DNA of 64,000 bases from an uncultured Bacilli bacterium (GTDB taxonomy: Bacteria; Bacillota_I; Bacilli_A; RF39; UBA660). Below are positions 9,022 through 18,673 of the stretch, in pieces. The position numbers and the translations under genes are program-made. Where the stretch lies: NCBI GenBank assembly GCA_947632595.1, contig CANRPY010000005.1, positions 1 through 64,000 on the forward strand, given 5' to 3'. The stretch's first letter is position 1. Every line of letters begins with the position of its first letter. Below the pieces are notes generated by a model that ran no database searches, was not told the DNA's origin, and worked only from the letters and a program-made list of their open reading frames with translations.

Positions 9022-10783
9022 ATTTTCTTCTTTTTCTTTCTTTAATTTCTGATGTAATTAGTTCTATAAATTCTTTTATAGAGACTGTTGTTGTTTCTTC
9101 GCTACCAAATAATCGATAAGAAATTGTTTTGGCTTCTTTTTCTTTATCTCCTAAAATTAAGGTATATGGAACTTTCATGGTTTGTGCTTCTCTTAGACGA
9201 TATCCTAATTTTTCATTTCTATCATCTAATTCTACACGAATCTTTGCTTTCTTTAATTCTTCACAGACTTCTTTGGCATAGTCTCCTTGATATTCTGAGT
9301 TTACTGGAATCGCAATTACTTGAACAGGAGCTAACCAAGTTGGAAGAATTCCCTTGGTCTCTTCTAGATAATACGCCATTGTTCTATCGATAGAACCAAA
9401 GATTGCTCTATGAATGACTACTGGTGTTTTCTTTTCTCCATCTTTATCTACATAGGTTAAGTCAAATTTTGCTGGTAAACAGAAGTCTAATTGACAAGTA
9501 GATAATGTGAATTCATTCCCTACTGCAGGACGTACTTGGACATCTAATTTTGGTCCATAGAAAGCAGCTTCTCCAATTTTTTCAATGTATGGAATATTTA
9601 AATCATTTAAAACTTCTCTTAATTTGTCTTCTGCCATATTCCACATTTTATCATCTTGATGATATTTTATTTTATCTTCTGGGTCTCTTAGGGATAATTC
9701 AAAACGATATTCATGAATTCCCATTTCTTTATAGACTTCTAGGATTAGGTCTACTACTCCTTTAAATTCTTGTTCGATTTGTTCTGGAGTACAGAAGATA
9801 TGAGAATCATTTTGACAGAATGTACGGACTCTTTCTATTCCTTTTAGAGATCCACTTGTTTCAAATCTGGCATCTCTTGCGATTTCTGCAATACGAATTG
9901 GTAGGTCTCGATAAGAGTGAATTTCATTTCCATAAATAATCATATGATGTGGGCAGTTCATAGGTCTTAAAACAAATTCTTCTCCTTCTACTTCCATCTT
10001 TGGAAACATTGCATCTTGGTAATGATCCCAGTGTCCTGATGTTTTGTATAAGTCTACATTTCCTAGAGGTGGCGTTAATACGTGTTGATATCCTCTTTCT
10101 AGTTCTTTATTTCGAATGTAGTTTTCTAATTCATTCCATAAGATAAATCCATTTGGTAAGTACATTGGTAGTCCTTTTCCTACTAGGTCATCTATTAAGA
10201 ATATTTTTAAATCTTTTCCTAATTTTCTATGGTCTCTTTCTTGGGCTTCGGCAAGGGCTTTTAGATGTTCTTGTAAGTCTTCTTCGTTTTCAAAACAGAT
10301 TCCATAGATTCTTTGTAACATTTTATTCTTGGAATCTCCTTTCCAATAAGCACCTGATACTTTTAATAGTTTAAAGTATTTGATTTCTTTTGTTGACTCT
10401 ACATGTGGTCCACGACAAAGGTCCGTAAAATCTCCTTGTGTATAGCAAGAAATTGGTTCTTTTTCAGAATCCATTCTAGAAATTAAATCTATTTTATAAG
10501 GATCATCCTTAAATTTTTCTAGGGCTTCTTCTTTCGTTAACTCTTCTCGATAGATTCTTTTTCCATCTTTTGAGCATTTCTTCATTTCTTTTTCGATTTT
10601 TTCTAAGTCTTCTTCTTTGATTACTTCGTCTCCTAAATCTATATCATAATAGAATCCTTCTTCTATCGCTGGTCCTACCCAGAATTTTGCATTGGGGTAT
10701 AGATGTTGTACTGCTTGGGCAAGTAAGTGAGCACATGAGTGATTTAGCATCGTTAATCTTTCATTTTCTTTTATATTTATCAT
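9020..10783 (-). CDS. thrS: Threonyl-tRNA synthetase ThrS, without TGS domain
   Basis: 587 residues against about 640 in most bacteria: the N-terminal TGS domain is missing and the chain starts at the editing domain (HSCAHLLAQAV, with the HxxxH zinc-type motif at residues 15-19). The class II catalytic core has MNCPHHMIIY (zinc-binding Cys), RDARFETSGS (motif 2) and AIFGSIDRTMAYYLE (motif 3), and the anticodon-binding domain follows. SD TAGGAGG decides ATG 10783. It lies 9 bases after the MBL hydrolase gene, both under the T-box leader. Charges tRNA-Thr and removes Ser-tRNA-Thr. Confidence 0.96.
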   Translation of the reverse strand: MINIKENERLTMLNHSCAHLLAQAVQHLYPNAKFWVGPAIEEGFYYDIDLGDEVIKEEDLEKIEKEMKKCSKDGKRIYREELTKEEALEKFKDDPYKIDLISRMDSEKEPISCYTQGDFTDLCRGPHVESTKEIKYFKLLKVSGAYWKGDSKNKMLQRIYGICFENEEDLQEHLKALAEAQERDHRKLGKDLKIFLIDDLVGKGLPMYLPNGFILWNELENYIRNKELERGYQHVLTPPLGNVDLYKTSGHWDHYQDAMFPKMEVEGEEFVLRPMNCPHHMIIYGNEIHSYRDLPIRIAEIARDARFETSGSLKGIERVRTFCQNDSHIFCTPEQIEQEFKGVVDLILEVYKEMGIHEYRFELSLRDPEDKIKYHQDDKMWNMAEDKLREVLNDLNIPYIEKIGEAAFYGPKLDVQVRPAVGNEFTLSTCQLDFCLPAKFDLTYVDKDGEKKTPVVIHRAIFGSIDRTMAYYLEETKGILPTWLAPVQVIAIPVNSEYQGDYAKEVCEELKKAKIRVELDDRNEKLGYRLREAQTMKVPYTLILGDKEKEAKTISYRLFGSEETTTVSIKEFIELITSEIKERKRRK

Positions 10784-10792
10784 AAATTCCTC

Positions 10793-11392
10793 CTAAAGTT
10801 TTTCTTCTACTTTGATTTCTTTGTCTACCAAACTCTTAAAGGTTTCGGCATCTTTCTTCTCTCCTACGACACTTCCGTAATGAATGGGAATCGCAAGAGA
10901 GGGTTTTGTTTCATTAATATAGCTGGCTGCTTCTTTTGCATCCATCGTATACGTTCCTCCTATTGGAACAAAGCATACATCTGTTTTGACCTTATCGGTC
11001 TCTGGTGTTCGATCGGTATCTCCCATAATGTAGTATGTTTTCTTATCTAAATGTAGGAGATAGCCTACATAATTTTTATCTATCGGATGAAATGGTTTTT
11101 CTAGGTTATATGCTCGAATAGTTTCAAAAGATAAGCCATCTAGTTCATAATGATTTCCTGGTTCTACTACCAAATCATTTGGTTTTTGTTTTAGAATGGT
11201 TGGTACAATGATTTTTGTAGATGGTTTTCTTACTTTTTCAATCGATTCTGTTTCATAGTGATCAAAATGATCATGGGTAATTAAAATAAAATCCGCATCA
11301 TGATACTCTTCTTCTATATGATAGGGATCGATATAAATTACTTTTTCTCCCGTTAATTTAATCGATGCATGATATAAAACTTCTATTTTCAT
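10793..11392 (-). CDS. MBL-fold metal-dependent hydrolase (YtkL/UPF0173-like)
   Basis: 199 residues from ATG 11392, where SD GGAGGAAGAA is optimal; the longer frame runs into the T-box terminator and cannot be translated as such. Metallo-beta-lactamase fold signature LITHDHFDHYETE (HxHxDH), with further ligands near MGDTDRTPE and IPIHYGS. The substrate of this family is unknown. Placed between the T-box and thrS, so it is co-regulated with threonyl-tRNA charging, an association I cannot explain from function. Confidence 0.85.
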   Translation of the reverse strand: MKIEVLYHASIKLTGEKVIYIDPYHIEEEYHDADFILITHDHFDHYETESIEKVRKPSTKIIVPTILKQKPNDLVVEPGNHYELDGLSFETIRAYNLEKPFHPIDKNYVGYLLHLDKKTYYIMGDTDRTPETDKVKTDVCFVPIGGTYTMDAKEAASYINETKPSLAIPIHYGSVVGEKKDAETFKSLVDKEIKVEEKL

Positions 11393-11394
11393 CT

Positions 11395-11618
11395 TTCTTC
11401 CTCCTTTATCCAAAGAAAAAAAGGATTGTACAGGAGTGCGTGGGCACGGTACCATCCTTTTTTCACTTATTTTTGATAACGACCTACGCCGGAATTACTT
11501 TTTCTAATTCTACTCGAAAGGTAGTAATGAATCATGCTCTTTCTCTTTTCCACCAACCAAGAGATCTCTTGTAAGAGGGAATCATTCATCGTGTCCTTTG
11601 TCTATGTATTTTTTTGGT
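11395..11618 (-). promoter_or_regulatory. T-box leader controlling the ytkL-like gene and thrS
   Basis: The minus strand carries GGTTGGTGGAAAAGAG (stem I side), a stem closed by GATGAAT / ATTCATT, a small CTAC...GTAG stem III, then the canonical T-box AAGGATGGTACCGTG, which base-pairs in the terminator form with the ACAATCCTT arm followed by seven T. This reads uncharged tRNA and allows read-through. Threonine specificity is inferred from thrS downstream; candidate specifier triplets ACT or ACC follow stem I, but I could not fix the specifier loop by eye. Confidence 0.93.
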
Positions 11619-11625
11619 TATTTGT

Positions 11626-11654
11626 ACTATATCACTTTTTCTTTTATTTGTAAA
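11626..11654 (-). promoter_or_regulatory. Sigma-A promoter of the T-box/thrS operon
   Basis: TTTACA, 17 bases, TATAGT on the minus strand. The -35 box ends directly at the stop codon of the preceding gene. Confidence 0.8.
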
Positions 11655-12188
11655 TTATTTACGATGTTTTGATTTTAAATATCTCCAAAAATTTTGATAA
11701 CGATCGCTTATATATTTTCTTGTTGCTGGCAAGATATAGATTCCTAACATGACTCCTAGCCATACAACTCCTAATAGGTTTCCTTGAATGATTTCTCGAA
11801 TGGAGTCGATGATTATTACTAGGATTATGATTGTTAGTAAGATGACAATTCCAATATTTTTACGATCACTTTTTTTTCTTAACGTATCAAAGTTTGTTTG
11901 TTTCTTTTCTAAGAGAATATCTACTTCTTCTTGAAAGGTTTCAAATCTTGATTGTAATTCTTCTATATTTGAGATTGGAGAGGATGTTTCATACTCTTCT
12001 CCTCTCATTTTGATATTTCCATTTTTTAATACTTCGATATCGACATTTAAATAATCTTCTTTTGGTAGTACTACATTGAAATGTTTTTCTACAAGCTTGA
12101 TTAGATTTCTTTTGCATTTCGTTGAGATTCCACTTGCTTCATTTACATTTCTTTTCATCTCGTTATTCATTTCTTTTATGGTTTTCAT
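11655..12188 (-). CDS. Unknown protein with two C-terminal membrane helices
   Basis: 177 residues. The first 105 are soluble and charged, including a helical segment with a coiled-coil look (ELQSRFETFQEEVDILLEKKQ). Two membrane helices follow (about 110-130 and 137-155) and the tail is strongly basic (KYISDRYQNFWRYLKSKHRK). SD AGGAGAG before ATG 12188. Stands alone between the M23 peptidase and the T-box operon promoter. No family recognised. Confidence 0.65.
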   Translation of the reverse strand: MKTIKEMNNEMKRNVNEASGISTKCKRNLIKLVEKHFNVVLPKEDYLNVDIEVLKNGNIKMRGEEYETSSPISNIEELQSRFETFQEEVDILLEKKQTNFDTLRKKSDRKNIGIVILLTIIILVIIIDSIREIIQGNLLGVVWLGVMLGIYILPATRKYISDRYQNFWRYLKSKHRK

Positions 12189-12224
12189 AGGTATCCACTC
12201 TCCTATTTTTATTATAGCATACTC

Positions 12225-13028
12225 TTATCTTGAATTCCAAGAAGGTGGAACATATACTAGGGCTCCTAATCCATAAAAGTTTTCACTTAATCTTTGTTTA
12301 TCGTAACGATACCAACCATTTAAATCTTTACAGTTTGGATCATTGGCATCGAATAATGCACAATCTAGAACCGTTAGGTGTAAGTGTACTCCTGTTGACC
12401 AACCAGTAGAACCCATTTGACCTAATGCGTCATTAATGGTTACTGGTTGTCCTACAGAAATTCCTGGAGCGTAACTTGATAAATGAACATACTGGGAGGT
12501 ATATTTCTTTCCATCAATATCATGGAGTACGGTTACGATTAAGGCTCCATACGTATCTGTGTAAATTCCTGATATTACACCATTCGCAACAGGATGTACT
12601 GTCTCACCTGTTCCTCGCCAACTCGTGATGTCATAGGCAACGTGTCCCATATTTGGGTACTGACTAATTTGGCCATTTTCTGTTGGCATGTACCAAATTC
12701 TTTTGCCTGCTTCTGTTGCTTTTTTGGTTGAGTTCTGGGTTGCGGGAAATTCAACTTCTTTTAAGGTTGAAACTTCCCCTTCTTTTTCATCATCGTTTTT
12801 TAGAGGAACTATCGTTTCAAGAAGTGTTTCAAATGAATCTTTTGGGGTGATTTTTTTGGAAACATTGGCACGAGTCATATCCTTAATATTTACATATTCA
12901 TAGCTAATTGTATAATCTTGTTTGGATGCTTCTGCCTCTTTTATTTGGATTCCTATAGAGGTACCCAAAAAAATAAGAGATAGTGCCAAAATACATTTTT
13001 GGGTAAATGCTAATTCTTCTTGTACCAT
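12225..13028 (-). CDS. M23-family (LytM-like) metallopeptidase, membrane-anchored
   Basis: 267 residues. A membrane segment (about 10-27) exports the chain; a linker leads to an M23 domain with HVAYDITS (HxxxD zinc pair) and HLHL (HxH) motifs, the usual zinc triad of peptidoglycan endopeptidases. Start at ATG 13028: SD GAGGAGGGC, and the promoter at 13062-13090 would initiate downstream of the longer frame's ATG at 13082. Cysteines in the tail (LDCALFDANDPNC) may form a disulfide. Likely cleaves or remodels cell wall cross-bridges. Confidence 0.85.
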   Translation of the reverse strand: MVQEELAFTQKCILALSLIFLGTSIGIQIKEAEASKQDYTISYEYVNIKDMTRANVSKKITPKDSFETLLETIVPLKNDDEKEGEVSTLKEVEFPATQNSTKKATEAGKRIWYMPTENGQISQYPNMGHVAYDITSWRGTGETVHPVANGVISGIYTDTYGALIVTVLHDIDGKKYTSQYVHLSSYAPGISVGQPVTINDALGQMGSTGWSTGVHLHLTVLDCALFDANDPNCKDLNGWYRYDKQRLSENFYGLGALVYVPPSWNSR

Positions 13029-13061
13029 AGGCTGCCCTCCTCGATGTGAAAAGTAGTCCCT

Positions 13062-13090
13062 ATTATAACGAAGGTTAGACATAATGTCAA
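13062..13090 (-). promoter_or_regulatory. Consensus sigma-A promoter of the M23 peptidase gene
   Basis: TTGACA, 17 bases, TATAAT, a perfect match on the minus strand. It fixes the translation start of the gene downstream. Confidence 0.9.
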
Positions 13091-13109
13091 ATCATAATGT
13101 GCATTCTTC

Positions 13110-15047
13110 CTATAAGTATTTTTTATTACGGTATTTTCTCTTATATTCTTTTACAAAATATTCAATTGGAGTTTTTCGAAAATTAATTTCTTTTTCTTTT
13201 AATGAGATTTCTGCTTCTAATTTTTGTAGATCTTCTAGACTTGGTTCTCTGTCATAACAAACTTCTAGAGCATGTTCTACGATAATATCGGCTGCTCTTC
13301 TTAGGACGGATGTACAGTGACAGTAGTGTTCTAGATCAAGTCCTACGTGTCTTCCTTCTTTTGCGTACCATCCTTTTGGATAGATTCCGGATAGTAACTG
13401 ATAGAGTTCTCTAAATTGATTTCCGCCATATGTGGAGGTTAGTCCATCAATCATCGTTTGAAGTTTTTTCTCATTTTCTTCATTTACTTCGTGTACTCTA
13501 TACAAACATGGATAGGAGTTTTGGTGGAAGAAGTTGGCAACTTCTGTCCCTGTTAGTAACATGCATTGATATACGATATTTTCTGCTCCTACTTTTTTGA
13601 CTCTTAACTCCGATAAATCATCACTTGCTTCTTTTACTTTTTCATATAGGTCGGATGCTTGATATTTTTTCTCTAATATGAATGAGACTTCTTGTAAGTT
13701 TCTTAACGTTTCTGTAAGTGGAGTTTGTTCTTCGCTTTCAAGATGAGCATTCGCTTCCTCGTAGGTTAATTTTTTGTTGCATTTCGTAATCGTCTTTGGA
13801 AATCTTTCTGATGCAATCGTTCCGTCTTTTGTGATTTCAAAATAATAACTTCTTGTGAGTCTATTCTCTCCTTCTTTTAGAGAGCCTTCTTCTGCGGAGA
13901 AGTCATATGGAAAGATGGGAATCATTCTATGAAAGTCTCCTTTTGTTGTTTGATATACATAGGGAAGATAAATGGACTGATTTCTTTTAATTGCTTCTTG
14001 CACAATTTCTGATTCATATGGGAAATACCCTAATACGGATGCGATATGAACACCTAACAAATAATTTCCATTTTCTAATTTTCTACAAGACAAGGCATCA
14101 TCGATTTCTACGGCATCTTCTCCATCCATCGTTACACAGTAGTCTTCTACTTTTTCTCTTGTTGTCATTTCTCCTTCTCTTTTTTCTTTTACTAAGCGAA
14201 GAGAATCTAGTAATGTATCGGAAAAATGAATATGAATATCATACTTTCTGGCAATTTCTTCTACTTCTTTGGAAGAGATATCTCTTCCTTTTATTTTTTC
14301 TACTAGATCTGCTAAGTTCTTTGTATGCTCTTTATACTTCTTTGCACTTCTTTTATCCATCGTAATTTTATTCATAAAAGCATAGATATCTTCTAATACT
14401 TTTCTTTTTTCTTTTTCGGGTAATTGAAAACTGTTTTGGGAAAGAAGGAGTGTCATTAAATTTTCATAATAGAGTTCATCTTCTACTCTTTCTTCCAAGA
14501 TCGATGTTAAATAAGAGTTTACTAAGGTTCGAAAGATGGGTACTTCCTCTTTATTTCTTACATTTGCAAGAGAAGGCATCTTCTTTAATGCATATTCTAA
14601 ATAGGCAATATTTTTTTCTTCTTCTATTAAGAAATTCATAAAGTCATATTGCTTAGAATCTTTCTTTTCATTTTGTTCTGTTAAGACTTCTAATTCTCTT
14701 CTTACTTTATTCAATTCACTTTGAATTTTTCGAAGATTTTCGAATTTCTTTTTTCCTTCTGAAAGAATTCGATCTAGTTTTTCCTCTAGATGTTTTAGTT
14801 TTCTATCAATGATTTTTCTATTGATATCTTCTTGGGTATTTAAAATGATTTCTCCTAGTTTTAATACTTCTACTAATCGATCTAGTGTTTTTTGATCTGT
14901 CATGGTGTCTAATTCTTCGTTTGCTAATTTAAAAAGAACATTGAAAATGGCATTTCCTTGACCGGCAGAGTACTCCAAAAAGTCTTTTTCTTTTACTCTT
15001 GGTCCAGCACCTTTTAAATAGGTTCTTAATGCTTTTTCAATGTTCAT
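13110..15047 (-). CDS. RNB-domain ribonuclease with a long helical N-terminus
   Basis: 645 residues. Residues 1-300 are helical with a coiled-coil stretch (about 75-130) in place of the cold-shock OB domains of RNase R. The catalytic RNB domain starts near 305: MDGEDAVEIDDAL holds the acidic metal-binding cluster (D308, D311, D316, D317), then LLGVHIASVLGY and the downstream HRVHEVN-type segment. There is no evident C-terminal S1 domain. A 3'-5' exoribonuclease is likely, but the architecture is unlike RNase R or RNase II. SD GGAGGG; it starts one base after dnaI ends. Confidence 0.82.
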   Translation of the reverse strand: MNIEKALRTYLKGAGPRVKEKDFLEYSAGQGNAIFNVLFKLANEELDTMTDQKTLDRLVEVLKLGEIILNTQEDINRKIIDRKLKHLEEKLDRILSEGKKKFENLRKIQSELNKVRRELEVLTEQNEKKDSKQYDFMNFLIEEEKNIAYLEYALKKMPSLANVRNKEEVPIFRTLVNSYLTSILEERVEDELYYENLMTLLLSQNSFQLPEKEKRKVLEDIYAFMNKITMDKRSAKKYKEHTKNLADLVEKIKGRDISSKEVEEIARKYDIHIHFSDTLLDSLRLVKEKREGEMTTREKVEDYCVTMDGEDAVEIDDALSCRKLENGNYLLGVHIASVLGYFPYESEIVQEAIKRNQSIYLPYVYQTTKGDFHRMIPIFPYDFSAEEGSLKEGENRLTRSYYFEITKDGTIASERFPKTITKCNKKLTYEEANAHLESEEQTPLTETLRNLQEVSFILEKKYQASDLYEKVKEASDDLSELRVKKVGAENIVYQCMLLTGTEVANFFHQNSYPCLYRVHEVNEENEKKLQTMIDGLTSTYGGNQFRELYQLLSGIYPKGWYAKEGRHVGLDLEHYCHCTSVLRRAADIIVEHALEVCYDREPSLEDLQKLEAEISLKEKEINFRKTPIEYFVKEYKRKYRNKKYL

Positions 15048-15048
15048 T

Positions 15049-15948
15049 TCAATCCCTCCTATTCTTACTTATCAATTCTTGATCAATGGTCAATTGCTTG
15101 ATTCGTTCGATAATTCGTCTTGCTTTTACTTTATCTACACCAGAGGTTGTTACTGAGAGAGCTTTTTCTAACTCTTCTATGGTAAGATTTGAAGTAAAGA
15201 AAGTCGGTAGATGATTTTCCATTCGGTATTGTAGTAGTGGTCCTAGGATTTCGTCTCTAGACCAGTTACTACAATTTTCCGCACCAATGTCATCTAGTAA
15301 TAAGAGTGGAATTTTTTTAATTTCTTCAAATTGTTCATTATAGTTTGTATTAAAGGAAGCTTTTAATTTCCTTAAGAATTCTGGGAAGTAAATCATGATG
15401 CTTTTTACTTTTCTTTTTGCCATCTCATTGAATAAAGAAGCAATGAGATATGTTTTTCCGCACCCAAAAGAGCCATGTAAGTAAAGGCCTTTTGGTTTTT
15501 CTTCTGAATACGTATCGATAAATTCTTTAAAATATTTAATGATAGGAAGACGTGCTTTGTCATCTTTATAGATTTCTTTAAAGGAAGCATTTTTAATCTC
15601 TTCATTAATCTCAAATAATTCTAAGTTTTCTTTGTAGGCATTTTCTTTTAGAGATTCTTGTTTTTTCTCACATGCTTCATAAGAGAACGTAATGATTTTT
15701 TCTCCTCCTATTGGAGTGTAGCAGTAACCTGCTACTTTGTTTTTACAAGAAGATAGAGATTTACAATTTTTACAGTTTTGACATTCTTCAAAAGCATCTT
15801 CTAGGCTAGAGGTATATCTCATTAATACTTCTTCTTTTGCGTTGATTTCGGATACAAAATTTTTAAATTCTTTGTTGCTACAAGCGTCTTGAAAAGAGTG
15901 AGTCAAGGCAGTTAAATCTACTTTTGGAACTTCTTTCCATTCTTTCAT
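15049..15948 (-). CDS. dnaI: Primosomal helicase loader DnaI
   Basis: 299 residues from ATG 15948 (SD AGGTGGTGG). The N-terminal half has a cysteine cluster (CQNCKNCKSLSSCK, then GYC) like the zinc-binding helicase-interaction domain of DnaI. The AAA+ half has Walker A GSFGCGKT, Walker B LLLLDDIGAE and a sensor FFTSNLT. It loads the replicative hexameric helicase at origins and restart sites. Unlike Bacillus, dnaB is not its neighbour; an RNB ribonuclease follows instead. Confidence 0.92.
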   Translation of the reverse strand: MKEWKEVPKVDLTALTHSFQDACSNKEFKNFVSEINAKEEVLMRYTSSLEDAFEECQNCKNCKSLSSCKNKVAGYCYTPIGGEKIITFSYEACEKKQESLKENAYKENLELFEINEEIKNASFKEIYKDDKARLPIIKYFKEFIDTYSEEKPKGLYLHGSFGCGKTYLIASLFNEMAKRKVKSIMIYFPEFLRKLKASFNTNYNEQFEEIKKIPLLLLDDIGAENCSNWSRDEILGPLLQYRMENHLPTFFTSNLTIEELEKALSVTTSGVDKVKARRIIERIKQLTIDQELISKNRRD

Positions 15949-15996
15949 TTTAACCACCACCTTCAATTAAATTTTATCTAACTTTTCTAAAAAAGT

Positions 15997-18039
15997 CTAC
16001 TCCCTTTCCAACTTTTTTACAGTGGAAAATATCCTTAATTTTCTTTTGGTAAATTTTATCTTTACTCCTCCTATTTGATCGGTACGATAGATTCTTGAGT
16101 CTTTTAAAACTTCTAAGGTTTCTTTATTGGGATGACCATAACGGTTGTTTTTTCCTACAGAGATTAAACTGATTTTTGGTTCTATCTTTTCTATTAATGT
16201 TTTGAGAGAACTGGTGTTGGAACCATGATGCCCTACTTTTAAAATATCGATTTTTTCTAGTTGATAATCTTCTAGAATTTGTTGTTCTCTTTCTTTTCCA
16301 GCATCTCCCATAAAAAGAATTTGATAGTCATCTATTTTTCCATACATAACAATCGAGTTATCATTTTCATTCTCATAGAGTGGATGTTCTAAAAATAGAA
16401 GGGTTGCCTTTTTCCACTTTAACTCTTTTGGTTCCTTGATGATTCTTATTTTCTTTTCTTTGGCTTTTTTTATTAGACTCTTTTCTAAGGTATTTTCTCT
16501 TCCTCTATTTAGAATGATTGTTTTTACTTTTAAGTTTTCTATAAAGGCATCTGCTTCTCCCATATGATCATAGTCTCCATGAGATAAAATTAAATAATCT
16601 ATTTTGGAGATGGCACTACTTCTTAGGGTAGGAAGAATGGTACTATAAAAGAGAACATGTTCTTCTTTGGTTGCTTTTCCGCCAGTATCGATTACTATAT
16701 TTTTTTGATTGATATGTAGTAGGAAACAATCTCCTTGTCCTACATCGATCATTTGTAAGTAATTGGTTGGGGATACTTTTCCTATTAGAAAATGAAGAGA
16801 TAACATACTTATAAAAAATATTAGTATTTTTTTATTTGGTTTTTTTACATAAAATAAGACTCCTATGAAATATAGAATATAAATTGGGATGGGTAGTTTT
16901 TGAAATAAAAGTTTCCCAATCGAAATCTTGGATAGAAATAGAGAAGATGCTTCTAATAGATGACAGAGTCCTTCATAGATTGGAGATAAGAACGGTAGAA
17001 GGAATACTATTAAGGACATAGGAAATAAAATGGTACTTACATAGGGTACATAAAAGATATTATAGAGAATACTTAAAATGTTTATTTGATAAAAATGAAA
17101 TAACGTAATGGGTAGACTTACGAAAAAAGAAAGAGCAGATACTTTTCCTAGAGCAAGAATCTTACTTGAAGAAGATAGGCTTTTTGACATTTTTAATAAA
17201 CTATAACTAATCAGATAGGAATAAGCAAACCCTACTTCTAATACATCGTATGGATTCCATAATAAGGAAAGAGATAGGATGGTTAAAAATAAATTTTCTT
17301 TTTTGATATAGAAATAATAGACTTTATTTCCTTCAAAGAAGATAAAGAAGAGGACTCCTCTTACGATAGAAGGAGATGGTCCAACCAATAGTAGATATCC
17401 TAATAGAAAGAGACTAATTCCTTTGTAGAGAGACTCTTCTTTGCAAAAACGCTTCCCTATTCTTTTTAAAATGGTTGATAATAGAGAAATATGCATTCCA
17501 CTAATTGCGAATAAGTGACTGATTCCATTTTCTTGATAACTACGAATGACTTCTTTGGAAAGATATGCTTTGTCTCCTAGAAGAAAGGTGTATAGATATG
17601 GGTTTTTGTGCATTCTTTTTTGGATTTTTTCTTTTAGAAAATAAAAGAGATTTTTATTTTTTTGAATAAGAGTCATTGTCTTTATGTTTACTAAGTAGAA
17701 GATTTTCTTTCTTTTTAAATAGTCTTGGTAACTCCAAGAAGAGAAATTTTTCAACTCTGTTGGTTGGTAAAATTCTCCTGTTATTTGTACTTTGTCCCCT
17801 AAAGAGAATTTGTTTTCTTCATCGATTGTTCCTATTACTTTTTCTTTTGCTTTAACTTCGTATGTAGTTGCTGCTTCTTTTTCTGTTATTTTGGTAATGG
17901 TTCCTATCATAGTTGTTGTGTTTTCTGAATAGTAGGATGTCTCTTTTTGCAGTAAGCGTAGAAGAGTTAGAAGAGACGCTAATAAAAAGAAGAAGAGATA
18001 GAGCTTATCACACAGTAATATTTTCCTTAATTTGAGCAA
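15997..18039 (-). CDS. comEC: Competence DNA channel ComEC/Rec2
   Basis: 680 residues, full length. An N-terminal membrane part with an OB-like DUF4131 region, about ten membrane helices of the competence domain (ISGMHISLL motif near 178), and a C-terminal MBL domain (DVGQGDCFLLH, LSHGDYDHMGE, KVGHHGSNTSS). It forms the channel for single-stranded DNA entry. TTG 18039 has SD AGGAG and overlaps the end of comEA by 32 bases, so translation is coupled. Confidence 0.93.
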   Translation of the reverse strand: MLKLRKILLCDKLYLFFFLLASLLTLLRLLQKETSYYSENTTTMIGTITKITEKEAATTYEVKAKEKVIGTIDEENKFSLGDKVQITGEFYQPTELKNFSSWSYQDYLKRKKIFYLVNIKTMTLIQKNKNLFYFLKEKIQKRMHKNPYLYTFLLGDKAYLSKEVIRSYQENGISHLFAISGMHISLLSTILKRIGKRFCKEESLYKGISLFLLGYLLLVGPSPSIVRGVLFFIFFEGNKVYYFYIKKENLFLTILSLSLLWNPYDVLEVGFAYSYLISYSLLKMSKSLSSSSKILALGKVSALSFFVSLPITLFHFYQINILSILYNIFYVPYVSTILFPMSLIVFLLPFLSPIYEGLCHLLEASSLFLSKISIGKLLFQKLPIPIYILYFIGVLFYVKKPNKKILIFFISMLSLHFLIGKVSPTNYLQMIDVGQGDCFLLHINQKNIVIDTGGKATKEEHVLFYSTILPTLRSSAISKIDYLILSHGDYDHMGEADAFIENLKVKTIILNRGRENTLEKSLIKKAKEKKIRIIKEPKELKWKKATLLFLEHPLYENENDNSIVMYGKIDDYQILFMGDAGKEREQQILEDYQLEKIDILKVGHHGSNTSSLKTLIEKIEPKISLISVGKNNRYGHPNKETLEVLKDSRIYRTDQIGGVKIKFTKRKLRIFSTVKKLERE

Positions 18040-18673
18040 ATAAACTATCTCCTATTCCAGATACTTTTTTAATGTCTTCTATTGTTTGAAATGGTCCTAC
18101 TGTTTCTCGGTAATTGATAATATCTTTGGCCTTTGCTTCGCCAATTCCTGATAATGTCATTAATTCATTTAGGGTTGCGGTATTGATATTTATCTTTGTT
18201 GATCCTGTTTGAGTATCTGAAATACAGGCATCATTTTTTAAAGAATTTTCATCTTTTTGAAGACATTTTTCTTGAAGATATTTTTCTTTTTCTCTTGTTT
18301 CTTCAAAGGAAGCTACTTCTTCTCTACTATAGATAATAATTACCATTTCGTCTTTGATTTTTTTACTTAAATTAATGACTGTTGTATCGGCATTTTCGGT
18401 TAAGCCTCCTGCTTTGTTGATGACATCAATTACTCTTGCATTTTTAGGCATTGTATAAATTCCTGGGGCCTTTACTTCTCCTTTGATATCCACTGAGTAT
18501 TCTTCTTCCTCTTCTTTCTTCTTTTCTACTTTTTCTATTACTGGTTCTTCCTCTTCTTCGGTTACTTCTTCTCCCCTATCATAGAAAATGAAAGTGGCTC
18601 CTACTCCTAGAAGAAGTAGAATGCCAATTACTGATATTATAATTTGTTTTCGATAACGATATCCAAATGTCAT
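18008..18673 (-). CDS. comEA: Competence DNA receptor ComEA
   Basis: 221 residues from ATG 18673 (SD GGAGG). One membrane helix (residues 8-27), an acidic linker, an SLBB-type domain (KGEVKAPGIYTMP), and two helix-hairpin-helix motifs at the C-terminus (NTATLNELMTLSGIGEAKA and IKKVSGIGDSLFAQI) that bind double-stranded DNA outside the cell and hand it to ComEC. Immediately upstream of and overlapping comEC. Confidence 0.93.
   Translation of the reverse strand: MTFGYRYRKQIIISVIGILLLLGVGATFIFYDRGEEVTEEEEEPVIEKVEKKKEEEEEYSVDIKGEVKAPGIYTMPKNARVIDVINKAGGLTENADTTVINLSKKIKDEMVIIIYSREEVASFEETREKEKYLQEKCLQKDENSLKNDACISDTQTGSTKININTATLNELMTLSGIGEAKAKDIINYRETVGPFQTIEDIKKVSGIGDSLFAQIKENITV

Noticed and set aside
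12688-12903. 71-codon plus-strand frame
   Set aside because: Antisense to the M23 peptidase; no SD or motif.
13991-14365. Open frame of 124 codons on the plus strand
   Set aside because: Antisense to the RNB ribonuclease gene; Leu/Phe/His-rich as expected from reversed Lys/Glu codons.
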